From Fimbriimonadaceae bacterium (GTDB lineage: Bacteria; Armatimonadota; Fimbriimonadia; Fimbriimonadales; Fimbriimonadaceae): a stretch of 64,000 bases of DNA. The translations under genes and the position numbers were made by a program. The notes under the pieces were generated by a model. That model worked only from the letters and a program-made list of their open reading frames with translations, was not told where the DNA came from and ran no database searches. Of this stretch, positions 1 to 8,054 are shown piece by piece; position 1 is the stretch's first letter, and each line of letters starts with the position of its first letter. The stretch is taken from the NCBI GenBank assembly GCA_020847855.1, contig JADLBH010000038.1:114902-178901 (forward strand). The letters run 5' to 3'.

Positions 1-1107
1 AGACGCCTCTACCGACACCCGCATCGCGCTCGGTTGTAGCACATAGGACGTGCCTGCAAGAGCGACCTGGATCGGCTCCTCTTGGGCATTGACGACAAAG
101 AACTTCTGAACCGTGAGGCGCTCCTCGTCCGAGTGGACCGTCTCGGCAAGGCCGCCGCCCGTAACGAGTCCGCGAAGGACTTGGAACTGATGCGGCTGGA
201 TGCCAGTATAGGTTCGATTGACTTGGCCCCGCGTCGCGCAGATCGGGAACTCGTTCGTAGCGATGTTCAAGTAAACCTGACCGTTCAGGAATGCTGCCGT
301 GTGCTGCTGGGGAACCTGGAAGTTCGCAACTCGCTTCAGACCGATACCGGGTAACTCCGTCCAATCCGCGGGGCCGCCCAGGTCAATAATGGCGGGCCCC
401 GTCTCTTGCGGCCCGCCGAGATTGAGCGATGCGCGAAGGAGGTCGGAGCCTGCGAGGCCATTAATCGAAAGCATGCAACGGGTCATGCCGGTACCAGGGT
501 CGGTGTACCCGACCAGGCTGCCGACACTATCCTCGTCCGTAATGCCAAGAACGTTCTCGCGCAAGGATTCAGAATCTATGGTGACACTGCTGTTCGGATT
601 GTCCGTGTGCACACCGAACTGCATGAGGTTCCAGGCCGAGATATCGGCTTTTCCTAGGAAATAAGCGAGTCGGACAAAACCCAGCGTAGAATGGATGTCG
701 GAGTGCGACTCGTGCGAAACCACGACGTTCTCGTTTACCATGCGTATCAGGCGGGGATCCTCAGGATACTCGTCTGGGATGATGATGTTGACGAAGGTCA
801 GGATTCCCGTTGGCCCCTCGGTATGTGGGGCCACTAAGTGTTGGCGAGAGATCGTATTCGCGAGCTTATCGTCTACGAGCATCTCGCCAATGCAAAAGTG
901 TCCACCCCAGATCTTCCACTCTTCCTCGTGATCAACCAAGTGACTGTCCACAAAGGTGAGGCTGTCGTGCATCCAAAAGGCGGTGTAGTCGCCAGCCGAG
1001 TCGAAAATCTCCTCGTGGAGGTTGTTCTGACCAGCGGCCAGCGGGGAGAGTAAGGCCGCAAGCACGAAGGCGGCTCCGTGACGTTGGAGTCCGTGTAGTG
1101 TAGCCAT
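1..1107 (-). CDS. Secreted CHRD-domain protein, 3' end beyond window
   Basis: An uninterrupted frame of 369 codons runs from ATG 1107 to the window edge with no stop, so the C-terminus is missing. The N-terminus (MATLHGLQRHGAAFVLAALL...LAAG) is a signal peptide ending near residue 30. Around residues 195-310 the pattern (MLSINGLAGSDLLRASLNLG..., then FLNGQVYLNIAT, then ATRGQV) is that of a CHRD domain, a beta-rich domain first described in chordin and common in bacterial exported proteins. Function is unknown; a cell-surface or secreted role is inferred. There is no Shine-Dalgarno, but TACATT lies 6 nt before the ATG. Domain call is moderately sure, the reading frame is sure. Confidence 0.8.
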   Translation of the reverse strand, partial: MATLHGLQRHGAAFVLAALLSPLAAGQNNLHEEIFDSAGDYTAFWMHDSLTFVDSHLVDHEEEWKIWGGHFCIGEMLVDDKLANTISRQHLVAPHTEGPTGILTFVNIIIPDEYPEDPRLIRMVNENVVVSHESHSDIHSTLGFVRLAYFLGKADISAWNLMQFGVHTDNPNSSVTIDSESLRENVLGITDEDSVGSLVGYTDPGTGMTRCMLSINGLAGSDLLRASLNLGGPQETGPAIIDLGGPADWTELPGIGLKRVANFQVPQQHTAAFLNGQVYLNIATNEFPICATRGQVNRTYTGIQPHQFQVLRGLVTGGGLAETVHSDEERLTVQKFFVVNAQEEPIQVALAGTSYVLQPSAMRVSVEAS

Positions 1108-1119
1108 CTTATGAATGTA
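1108..1119 (-). promoter_or_regulatory. Leaderless-type -10 box for the CHRD gene
   Basis: TACATT (1119-1114, minus strand) ends 6 nt before ATG 1107 and no Shine-Dalgarno is present, so transcription should begin at the start codon. Confidence 0.5.
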
Positions 1120-1187
1120 ACACAGATTCCATGATGTTGAGCGATTGTTCTTCCCGCCGGAACCAAGTCTCGAACGGAGTACGAGGT

Positions 1188-1661
1188 CTAGAAGTAGATC
1201 TCTTGGTCGCCCCAGCAGGTCTGGAGATAGTCAATCTGACCGGTGTGCAACACAAGGTGGACCGAGGGGATCGTCATGAAGAACACGAATGGCGTCACGC
1301 CGATGGGTGTCTCGATCGAGCTCTCGATCAGTTCCGGTCGAACCATGTCCAAGGCGGCGAGCGTCTCGGCGATTCCCTGCCGGAGCATGGCCTCCGCTTG
1401 TTCCACCGTCTCGATCCCTTCCATCGCCTCGACGATGGGGGCGAGGAACTCCTCGGCGGTCGGGGGAAATGCACCGGCACGAAGGATCGAGGCAAAAGCG
1501 CCGCTAAATGCGGCAACGTGGGCCGCGATCTGGAGTGCGCACTTGGCAGTCGGCGAAGGGCTCCACCGAAGCTTCCCCTCGGGCACGTGGCCGAGGTTGC
1601 GGAGGAACATCTCCATCGCGTTGCTCGCGCGATCCTTGCACTGGGTGACGAAGTCGTTCAT
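1188..1661 (-). CDS. DinB-superfamily protein (1 of 5)
   Basis: A 157-residue all-helical protein of DinB/YfiT type. The metal-site pattern is visible as an early His (ALQIAAHVAAF) and a late HLVLH pair followed by TGQIDYLQ, the typical C-terminal helix. DinB-fold proteins bind a divalent metal; many act as thiol-dependent transferases, but the substrate cannot be read here. The ATG at 1661 is preferred over the upstream TTG at 1670 because a TAGACC box lies 9 nt before it. It is one of five DinB-fold genes in this window. Confidence 0.85.
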   Translation of the reverse strand: MNDFVTQCKDRASNAMEMFLRNLGHVPEGKLRWSPSPTAKCALQIAAHVAAFSGAFASILRAGAFPPTAEEFLAPIVEAMEGIETVEQAEAMLRQGIAETLAALDMVRPELIESSIETPIGVTPFVFFMTIPSVHLVLHTGQIDYLQTCWGDQEIYF

Positions 1662-1693
1662 AGGGCTCAAGGTCTAGCTTAGCCGCGAATGGC

Positions 1694-2506
1694 TCACAGC
1701 GGGGGAAGCTCGGAACCCACCACGAGGCGCAGGATGATCGGCGCGTTCGCGATTGCGATCATGAGCCAGGTGCGGCGCTTGCCAATATCGTCCGCAAGGT
1801 AAAACATTCTCGGAGGGAAGTAGAGGAGCAACGCAAGAAACAGAAGAACAAGGACACGGAAGAGCAAGTCGACAGGGCCGGTGGGTCGGGGCATGCCGAT
1901 CGCGCCGAGCAGGTTCCAGACCAACTGGAACAGGAGCATGTTCGCGAAGAGGCACAGGTCGCCGATCATCGCTGAGGCCCTGGTCCGTAAGAACGACCAT
2001 CGAGGGGGGCATTCTGGCCGGGAGAAGTACCGGTAGACGAGCCAAGTGTGCATGAGCATGAGAGCGATTCCGCCGAAGACGGATAGAACGAACACGTCGC
2101 CGTTGGGCTCTCGCTTCCCGTATATGGTCTGGAGGAGGAACGCATCCACCGTGGCAAAGATCAAGGCGGTAAGGCAGAAGTAGAACACGGGGCTGAACAG
2201 GCAGCCATCCAGCTCATCCCCCCCTGCGCCTCGTTCTTGCCAAAAGTGCCATCGCTTCAGTGTCGCACCGAGCGGCGCAAGCACCATGAGAAGCGCGGCG
2301 CAACTGAACAATGCCCACTGAGCGCCCTGATCCTCGGCAGCCGCCTCTTGCACAAGCCGGAGGAACACCCCTGAGAGCACGGCCATCGCACCCAGGTTGA
2401 GCACCAAGACCACGATGTCCAGCAACAGCCCGCGGTTCGCCGCCGCGCTGAGTGACCCCAGGAACTGGCGAACGATGGGTACGAACTGCTTAGTGGCTCG
2501 GGACAC
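1694..2506 (-). CDS. Multi-spanning membrane protein of unknown function
   Basis: About 270 residues from GTG 2506, with roughly seven hydrophobic segments (for example GLLLDIVVLVLNLGAMAVL, FYFCLTALIFATVDAFLL, LLFRVLVLLFLALLLYF). I do not recognise a family. The start is uncertain: the frame stays open to 2626, but that extension is Ser/Thr/Arg-rich and looks like a shadow frame. A different frame of the same strand (about 2593-2494) reads like real protein and stops at 2494-2496, so the 5' end may be frameshifted. The 5' side faces the divergent SIMPL gene. Confidence 0.6.
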   Translation of the reverse strand: MSRATKQFVPIVRQFLGSLSAAANRGLLLDIVVLVLNLGAMAVLSGVFLRLVQEAAAEDQGAQWALFSCAALLMVLAPLGATLKRWHFWQERGAGGDELDGCLFSPVFYFCLTALIFATVDAFLLQTIYGKREPNGDVFVLSVFGGIALMLMHTWLVYRYFSRPECPPRWSFLRTRASAMIGDLCLFANMLLFQLVWNLLGAIGMPRPTGPVDLLFRVLVLLFLALLLYFPPRMFYLADDIGKRRTWLMIAIANAPIILRLVVGSELPPL

Positions 2507-2612
2507 GAGGGACAAAGTGATACCAGATGTTCTTGGCCTCGTCCGCGACGTACTGTGCGAGCTCGATGTAACCCCCGCCATGCGCGGATACGTCCTACCC
2601 CCCGAGGCAACG

Positions 2613-3491
2613 ATGCACCTGCTCACTCCGATCCTTCTCGTCGCAGCGGCTGCCGGGAGCCCGCTCGTTCAAATTGGGGGCGGGAGCGCCGCTTACCAGA
2701 GTCGGCCCTCGGGCTATCAGCAAGCCCGCGAGGCCGAGCTCGCAAAGCGGCTCCTTTGGAAGCAGGAGAACGGCCGCTATCTGGAAGCGAGCATCCTCAT
2801 GAATGTGCCGGCAGACGAGTATGTCGCGGTTTTTGGGATCAGTGTCGAGGGGAAGACGCTTCATGAGGCGCGGACGGCAATGGAGGCCACGGTGAAGGCT
2901 TTCCTGCAAGGGATGGGTGCCCTCAAACTATCAGGCAAGGACACTTACGTTGACTTTGTCGCACAAAACAGGGTCTACGGCTATGAGGATGCGGGAAACT
3001 CTGTCGTACGCGAGGTTGTCGCGGGTTTCGAGGTGAAGAAGAACATCGCGGTCCGATATGCAAAGAAGGAGAGCCTGGACACGATCATCGAGGCGGCGGC
3101 AAAGGCGGGGGTTTTCGACTTGGTGAAGGTGGATTACGTCGTAACCGACCAAGCTAAGATCCAGGCAAAGCTGATGGAGGAGGCGAGCCGTGTGATTCAG
3201 CGTCGTTCCTCCGAGATCGAGCAACTCTTCCAACTGGGCACGATTCGGTACACTCAAGTGATGTCCCCCCAGTTTAGTGTCTACTATCCTTCAGAGATGT
3301 ACGACACCTATGTCGCGCAAGAGTCCGAAACGGTATACGGTTATCGGCAAAACCAGGTCGTCCAAGCGGCGCGCAAGCCACGCACTTTCTACTACCACGG
3401 CTTGGACGGTAAGGACTTCGACACAGTCATCGGGCCCGCCCTCGTGGAGCCGATGGTGCAGTTCACCGTCTATGTCCGCGTGCAATACTAG
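2613..3491 (+). CDS. SIMPL (DUF541) domain exported protein
   Basis: A 292-residue exported protein. It begins with a signal peptide (MHLLTPILLVAAAAGSPL) and continues as a SIMPL/DUF541 domain, recognisable by the VFGISVEGKTLHEARTAM region and the later series of beta-alpha units ending in VQFTVYVRVQY. SIMPL proteins are periplasmic or surface proteins; related ones have been tied to oxidative-stress tolerance and interleukin-receptor signalling, but no activity can be assigned here. ATG 2613 is chosen because GAGG sits 5 nt upstream and it places the signal peptide at the N-terminus; the frame is open further upstream to 2397. It is divergent from the membrane protein gene. Confidence 0.8.
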   Translation: MHLLTPILLVAAAAGSPLVQIGGGSAAYQSRPSGYQQAREAELAKRLLWKQENGRYLEASILMNVPADEYVAVFGISVEGKTLHEARTAMEATVKAFLQGMGALKLSGKDTYVDFVAQNRVYGYEDAGNSVVREVVAGFEVKKNIAVRYAKKESLDTIIEAAAKAGVFDLVKVDYVVTDQAKIQAKLMEEASRVIQRRSSEIEQLFQLGTIRYTQVMSPQFSVYYPSEMYDTYVAQESETVYGYRQNQVVQAARKPRTFYYHGLDGKDFDTVIGPALVEPMVQFTVYVRVQY

Positions 3492-3506
3492 GCAGAACCA
3501 GGATAC

Positions 3507-4007
3507 CTAGTCCGGCTCTCGCCACAGATCCCAGACGTTCGCGCATTCCCACTCCTCGGTCGGCTCGGCACCGGCTCGGCGCATGGCTAAGACAATAAGG
3601 CCAGCGTGCCAGCCTTCGTGCCACACCATGTGCTGAAGATAAAGTACGGGGTGGTCATAGTTGCCAGTCTTTTGGGAGCCGTCGGCGATCCGGCCCGAGA
3701 CCCATGCTCGCACGAGTTCCGCGCTTTCGGCCAAGCGCTCCCGGATGAGGGCCACGTCGCTGGAAGGGATCCATTCTTCGTCGCTTACTACGGTGAAAAG
3801 GCTCGGCCCGACCGGCTCCTCCAAGCCCGAAGCCATCATGTGCCAAAAGCGCCGGGTCGAGTGAAGGTGGCACAAATGGTATGCGACCGTCCACCCGTCC
3901 GGGTCAGGCTTGGACTCCAAGAGCTCGGGGGTAAGCGCCCCAGCCAAATTGTCCAGGATTCGGCATTGCCGAACCCACGATTCCAGGAGGGCTTCCGTAA
4001 CGTTCAT
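3507..4007 (-). CDS. DinB-superfamily protein (2 of 5)
   Basis: A 166-residue DinB-fold protein. The metal-site histidines appear as VAYHLCHLHSTRRFW in the N-terminal half and HMVWHEGWHAGLI in the C-terminal half, the most canonical triad of the five paralogs here. Probably a small-molecule thiol transferase or metal-dependent enzyme; the substrate is unknown. The start is supported by TAAGTT 7 nt before ATG 4007. It is convergent with the SIMPL gene and divergent from the DUF3298 gene. Confidence 0.85.
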   Translation of the reverse strand: MNVTEALLESWVRQCRILDNLAGALTPELLESKPDPDGWTVAYHLCHLHSTRRFWHMMASGLEEPVGPSLFTVVSDEEWIPSSDVALIRERLAESAELVRAWVSGRIADGSQKTGNYDHPVLYLQHMVWHEGWHAGLIVLAMRRAGAEPTEEWECANVWDLWREPD

Positions 4008-4020
4008 CCCGGCGAACTTA
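4008..4020 (-). promoter_or_regulatory. Leaderless-type -10 box for DinB gene 2
   Basis: TAAGTT (4020-4015, minus strand) ends 7 nt before ATG 4007; no Shine-Dalgarno is visible. Confidence 0.45.
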
Positions 4021-4036
4021 CCTGATCGAGTGCGAA

Positions 4037-4720
4037 GTGTCCGCTCTGTGCCATCCTTTGGCGATGGTAGTTTGCACGCTCGCGGTACTCGCCGTATCCC
4101 TCGCAGGCCCGCCCAAGGTTAGCTTTCGGCAAGAGTCGCTCAACCGGAAAGGATGGTACGAGGTCTCAGCCACGATCCCGCGCTTCTTGGGGAACGACCT
4201 GGCCAAACTCGCCAGCGACACGGCGGAAAGAGTCGCCCGCTCGCGCACCGGCATGTTCCGGAAGGAGTATGATGCCAATCCCAAGCCCGAGCGGATGGGC
4301 TACCTAGACTGGAGCACGGTGGTCAGTTTGGCTACGGACCACCTGATTTCGCTCTACGGCCAGTGCGACTACTATGCGGGGGGCGCACACGGCAACTATG
4401 ATTTTGCCGGGCTCAATTTTGGCGACGTGAAGGGCAAGCCGAAGCGCCTTGTGCTCGCAGACTTGGTGGTTCCAGGATTGGACCCGGTTCAAGTCGCGAG
4501 CGAACTGGTCATCCCCAAACTCCGAACCATGGGGGCCAGCTCGGTTACTGAGGGGGAGGTTGAGCGACTCTCGAAGGAGCAAGCGGACAACTTCGTCGTC
4601 ACCCAAGCCGGAATCACATGGCTTTTCGCTCCCTATGAAGTAGCGTCCTACGCAGAGGGCAGTTTCATGGTCAAGGTGAAGTGGGAGGAGATGCAAGGAA
4701 AGGTGACCCGCGTCCCGTGA
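4037..4720 (+). CDS. Exported DUF3298/RsiV-like domain protein
   Basis: About 227 residues from GTG 4037 (ATG 4064 is an equally good start). A hydrophobic signal segment (MVVCTLAVLAVSLAG) is followed by a DUF4163/DUF3298-type domain. The hallmark YYAGGAHGNYDFAGLNFGD lies near residues 115-133, followed by a metal- or lysozyme-binding-like region found in RsiV anti-sigma factors. No cytoplasmic anti-sigma part is present, so this is an exported domain protein rather than an anti-sigma factor. It is followed after 28 bp by DinB gene 3. Confidence 0.75.
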   Translation: MSALCHPLAMVVCTLAVLAVSLAGPPKVSFRQESLNRKGWYEVSATIPRFLGNDLAKLASDTAERVARSRTGMFRKEYDANPKPERMGYLDWSTVVSLATDHLISLYGQCDYYAGGAHGNYDFAGLNFGDVKGKPKRLVLADLVVPGLDPVQVASELVIPKLRTMGASSVTEGEVERLSKEQADNFVVTQAGITWLFAPYEVASYAEGSFMVKVKWEEMQGKVTRVP

Positions 4721-4748
4721 GCGGGTCGAAATCAGGCAAACTCCACCG

Positions 4749-5300
4749 ATGGACGCCCTGAGAGCGGCCCTGGCGGGCCAGTACCGAGCGGGCCTTGCGA
4801 TGCTACGTCAGTGCGTCGAGACGTGCCCCGAGGACCTTTGGTCGGCAGGAGAACACCCGCGCACGTTCTGGCGCATCGCCTACCACGCCCTCTTCTTTAC
4901 GCACTACTATCTCTCGCCGAGCAAGGAGGAGTTCGAGGCCTGGGAGCACCATCAGGATCAGGCCACGGTGCTGTGGGACGACGACGAGGCCGGGCTCCCT
5001 CCCCGCGAGGTGACCTTGTCCCCGGTCCAGCTCCTTTCCTACTTGGACGAGATCTATTCGAGCGTGGACTCCCTGCTCGATGCCCTCGACCTGGCCTCGC
5101 AAGAGTCCGGGTTCCCTTGGTACAAGATCTCCAAGCTCGACCACCAATTGTTGAACGTCCGCCACCTGGGGGTCCATGTCGGGCAGCTGCAAGAGCGATG
5201 TTTTGCCCGCGGGATCGAACTGGACTGGGTCTCCAAGAAGGAGGGCCAAGGCTTCATGTTAGAATGGGGACGCCATGAGCGCAACCATTCAAGGAATTGA
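4749..5300 (+). CDS. DinB-superfamily protein (3 of 5)
   Basis: A 183-residue DinB-fold protein with the metal-site pattern IAYHALFFTHYYL early and VRHLGVHVGQLQERC late. A CAAACT box ends 6 nt before ATG 4749, a weaker version of the leaderless pattern seen elsewhere. Its 3' end overlaps the next DinB gene by 26 bp, so the two are probably co-transcribed and translationally coupled. They are not close duplicates at the residue level. Substrate unknown. Confidence 0.85.
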   Translation: MDALRAALAGQYRAGLAMLRQCVETCPEDLWSAGEHPRTFWRIAYHALFFTHYYLSPSKEEFEAWEHHQDQATVLWDDDEAGLPPREVTLSPVQLLSYLDEIYSSVDSLLDALDLASQESGFPWYKISKLDHQLLNVRHLGVHVGQLQERCFARGIELDWVSKKEGQGFMLEWGRHERNHSRN

Positions 5301-5766
5301 CGCACGCGGATACCTGGCCGGATGGCTGGGAGGCCTCGTGGACATGTATTCGAAGGACATCAAGGCCCTTCCCGCGGACAAGTGGGACGCCACGCACGGT
5401 GGGAGCACCCGATCTGCCGCGGAACTGACCGCCGATGCGATCGCCTTGCTCGACTGGACGACCGACGCCCTGAAGGGCAACGTTCGCGAGTACGGGATGG
5501 ACGATATCGCCTCCATGAAGGAGAAGATCAACAGCCCTCAAGCGGCCATTTCTCAGCTCAGCACTTCCGCTGACGCTTTCAATGCCGCCCTCGCGGGAGC
5601 CAGCGACGACGCATTGAACTCGATCGTGACCCCGCCTTGGAAGATGGACGCCCCGCTCTACATCCTCGCGCAGGTCGCGGTGAGTCACATCTGGTACCAC
5701 GACGGTCAACTGAACTACATCCAGGCCCTCCTCGGCGACGGGGAAGTGCACTGGATGGACGCCTAG
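5275..5766 (+). CDS. DinB-superfamily protein (4 of 5)
   Basis: A 163-residue DinB-fold protein beginning inside the previous DinB gene (26-bp overlap). The C-terminal metal pair is present (VAVSHIWYHDGQLNYIQ). The usual early histidine is absent: the corresponding helix reads SAAELTADAIALLDW. Metal binding may therefore be incomplete or use another residue. A strong hairpin terminator follows 17 bp after the stop and closes this two-gene unit. Confidence 0.85.
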   Translation: MSATIQGIDARGYLAGWLGGLVDMYSKDIKALPADKWDATHGGSTRSAAELTADAIALLDWTTDALKGNVREYGMDDIASMKEKINSPQAAISQLSTSADAFNAALAGASDDALNSIVTPPWKMDAPLYILAQVAVSHIWYHDGQLNYIQALLGDGEVHWMDA

Positions 5767-5782
5767 GCAGGACTCCCTAGCC

Positions 5783-5819
5783 GCACGCCCCGCCCGATCT
5801 ATATCCGGGCGGGGCGTGC
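5783..5819 (+). terminator. Hairpin terminator after the DinB pair
   Basis: A perfect 14-bp GC-rich stem (5783-5796 with 5806-5819) with a 9-nt loop lies just after the stop at 5766. The following T-containing stretch is short, so termination efficiency is inferred from stem strength. Confidence 0.75.
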
Positions 5820-5848
5820 CACGTTTCTTACTTCCGCAGTTTTAGCTC

Positions 5849-6142
5849 GTGACCTTCGCGTTTGAGGGAAAGATCTGGTACTGGAAAGGCCCTGCGCCTT
5901 TTTACTTCGTAACCGTCCCGGATACGATTGCGAAGGAGATCAAAGAGATGGAGGCGCACCTCACCTATGGTTGGGGGATGATACCGGTTACTGTAACGAT
6001 TGGGAATACGGACTGGGTGACTTCATTATGGCCCAAGGACGGGCTCTACATCGCCCCGATCAAAGCTGCCGTGAGGAGGGCAGAGGGCCTCGAAGAAGGC
6101 GACCTGGTCACCTTGAGAATCGCCCTTGGGGTCGACGCATAG
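5849..6142 (+). CDS. DUF1905 domain protein
   Basis: A 97-residue protein starting at GTG 5849. It matches the small beta-barrel DUF1905 family throughout: F-EGKIWYWKGPAPFYFVTVP at the start, then WGMIPVTVTIGNT, then GLYIAPIKAAVRRAEGLEEGDLVTLRIAL. The function of the family is unknown; related domains occur with DUF1801-type proteins, and a DUF1801 protein is encoded at 14.1 kb. It stands alone between a terminator and the GH76 gene. Confidence 0.85.
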   Translation: MTFAFEGKIWYWKGPAPFYFVTVPDTIAKEIKEMEAHLTYGWGMIPVTVTIGNTDWVTSLWPKDGLYIAPIKAAVRRAEGLEEGDLVTLRIALGVDA

Positions 6143-6182
6143 GAGACCGTGTTGGTCAAGGTGTTCCGAGGGATCGTCCGGG

Positions 6183-6194
6183 TAGCCTGAGCCC
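6183..6194 (+). promoter_or_regulatory. Leaderless-type -10 box for the GH76 gene
   Basis: TAGCCT (6183-6188) ends exactly 6 nt before GTG 6195. Confidence 0.45.
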
Positions 6195-7187
6195 GTGACC
6201 CTCTCTTTTGCGGCATTGTACTTGAGCCAGGCTGGACCAGCGATGTGGGCCACCGAAGTTCTTGAGGCGATCCGGCGGGACTACTTTTTGCCTGAAAGCC
6301 GCCTCTACAGCGAAGCGGCAGGTGCGGACCAGCCATCTTTCAATTGGGGTGCGGGCGTGATGCTCTCCGCCCTGAACGCCGCCGCGAGCTTCGACGACAG
6401 GCACAAGGTCCGGCTCCGTGAGTATGCCGACGCAACCCGCGCCTATTGGAACGGGCATGGCTACGACGTGCTGCCCGGCCCCAAACCAAGCGATCTCTAC
6501 TACGATGACAACGCTTGGATGGCCCTCGCACTCGTGGAGACCTTCGAGGTGCTGGGCGAACAGAAATACCTGGATTGGGCAAAGGAGGCGCTCGCGTTCT
6601 CGCTCAAGGGAGAGGCCACTTCGGGGGGGATCTTCTGGCGCGAGAGCGACAAGGCGAGCCGGAACGCTTGTAGCTGTGGTCCGACGGCCGCGGCTTGTCT
6701 GGCGGTCTCGCGCCACACAGGCTCCGACATGCTTCCGGCCAAAGCCCGAGAGATCGTTGAATGGACACGGCGCCACTTAGAGGACCCGGCGGACGGCCTA
6801 TATTGGGACTCTGTCACGAACGAGGGAAATCTCGATGCCACGAAGTGGAGCTACAACAGCGGCCTAATGATCCGGGCGAGGAGGGGGCTTGGCGACGAGG
6901 GATGGAGGCGAACCTTCGACTCCTCCAAAACTCGGTGGATGAGAGAAGGAAGGATCCAAGATCTCGGCCGCTTCGCCCACCTTCTCCTAGAGAGCTGGAT
7001 CGAGGCAGAAGGCCCCCGACCCGAGTTCGTCGAGGCGCTTGCCAACGTCTGGGCGGCACGCTCGTCTCAGGGTTTTGTACCGCCCCACTGGGGCAAGGAC
7101 GAGGTTCCCATGAATCCCGAGCTACTCGACCAAGCCGGGTTCGTCCGTGCGTGCTTTGTCTTGGCAATCCAGCAGCGAAAGCACTGA
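6195..7187 (+). CDS. Glycoside hydrolase family 76-type protein
   Basis: A 330-residue (alpha/alpha) barrel protein resembling GH76 endo-alpha-1,6-mannanases. The paired catalytic aspartates are visible in DLYYDDNAWMALAL (about residues 97-110). Further family features are GGIFWRES, NACSCGPTAAACLAVSRHTG and KWSYNSGLMI. Reaction known for the family: hydrolysis of alpha-1,6-mannan or related alpha-linked sugars. There is no clear signal peptide (MTLSFAALYLSQAGPAMW), so it may act in the cytoplasm. No other sugar-degrading gene adjoins it. Confidence 0.8.
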   Translation: MTLSFAALYLSQAGPAMWATEVLEAIRRDYFLPESRLYSEAAGADQPSFNWGAGVMLSALNAAASFDDRHKVRLREYADATRAYWNGHGYDVLPGPKPSDLYYDDNAWMALALVETFEVLGEQKYLDWAKEALAFSLKGEATSGGIFWRESDKASRNACSCGPTAAACLAVSRHTGSDMLPAKAREIVEWTRRHLEDPADGLYWDSVTNEGNLDATKWSYNSGLMIRARRGLGDEGWRRTFDSSKTRWMREGRIQDLGRFAHLLLESWIEAEGPRPEFVEALANVWAARSSQGFVPPHWGKDEVPMNPELLDQAGFVRACFVLAIQQRKH

Positions 7188-7214
7188 CCGCTTCGAGAGC
7201 CACGCTTGGAGAAG

Positions 7215-7931
7215 CTAACGGGACTCGAAGGGGTCCTGAGCGTTCAAGACCACCCAAGGCCCTAGCTCGATGTTCCGAGGCGTCGCAAGCATCCCCGCCG
7301 CCAGTTCGCCGATTTGGTGCGGCGTCATCATTCTCGACCGTTCGTCGGTGCTCGCAAGCTCGCCCCAGATGTCGGTGTCTATGGCTCCGGGGCAGAGTGC
7401 GAGGGCTCGGATCCCAGCCTCTGCCCCTTCGAGCCGGAGCACTTCGGTCAGTCCGTTCACGCCGTGTTTCGATGCGCAATAGGCACTGGCCCCGTGGAAG
7501 CCGCGGGTGCCGGCGACGCTGCTCACGTTGAGCACCTGGCCCTTCGCCGTTGCAAGGTGGGACCAAGCCGCCCGTGTCACAAGGAACGTGCCTGTCAGAT
7601 TGGTCGCGATCACCTCGTGCCAGGATGAGGCATCGGTCTCCGTGAGAGGCGTGGAAAGCAGGCCGATCCCAGCGTTGTTCACGAGCAGGTCGAGGGAGCC
7701 ACCCCAGGAAACTACGGCAGCCACCGCCTCGCGAACCGCACCTTCGTCCCGAACATCGAGTTCGACGGCGAGCCCTTCGAGCAAGCTTGCGACCGGTTGC
7801 AGGGTCTCCAGGTTCCGTCCGGCGACCGCAACGCGAACCCCGCGACGCGCGAGGCTCTCCGCAATCGCTCGCCCGATCCCCTTGCCCCCACCCGTAACGA
7901 GGGCAACCTTTCCTTTCAGTGCTTCCTCCAT
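7215..7931 (-). CDS. Short-chain dehydrogenase/reductase
   Basis: A 238-residue classical SDR with TGGGKGIG (cofactor-binding glycine motif, about residues 14-21), LLVNNAG (about 86-92), catalytic Ser in NVSSVAG (about 136-142) and YCASK (about 150-154). It acts in the cytoplasm as an NAD(P)-dependent oxidoreductase. The R and N after the glycine motif (VAGRNLET) favour NADP(H). The substrate cannot be read. TAGACT lies 9 nt before ATG 7931. It is convergent with the GH76 gene. Confidence 0.9.
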   Translation of the reverse strand: MEEALKGKVALVTGGGKGIGRAIAESLARRGVRVAVAGRNLETLQPVASLLEGLAVELDVRDEGAVREAVAAVVSWGGSLDLLVNNAGIGLLSTPLTETDASSWHEVIATNLTGTFLVTRAAWSHLATAKGQVLNVSSVAGTRGFHGASAYCASKHGVNGLTEVLRLEGAEAGIRALALCPGAIDTDIWGELASTDERSRMMTPHQIGELAAGMLATPRNIELGPWVVLNAQDPFESR

Positions 7932-7946
7932 CCCAGGCAGAGTCTA
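7932..7946 (-). promoter_or_regulatory. -10 box for the SDR gene
   Basis: TAGACT (7946-7941, minus strand) ends 9 nt before ATG 7931. Confidence 0.4.
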
Positions 7947-8054
7947 CTGGTTGCCCTGAGCACCCAGACGGGCACCTGCACCAGGGTCGAGATTTGGAAG
8001 ATTTCTAGGAATGATGTAGAGTGTGTCTAGCGCAATCGCGCAAAGAGGACAATT

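Noticed and set aside
8..657. Plus-strand ORFs at the left edge
   Set aside because: They are shadows of the minus-strand CHRD-domain gene, which is open over the full 1107 bases.
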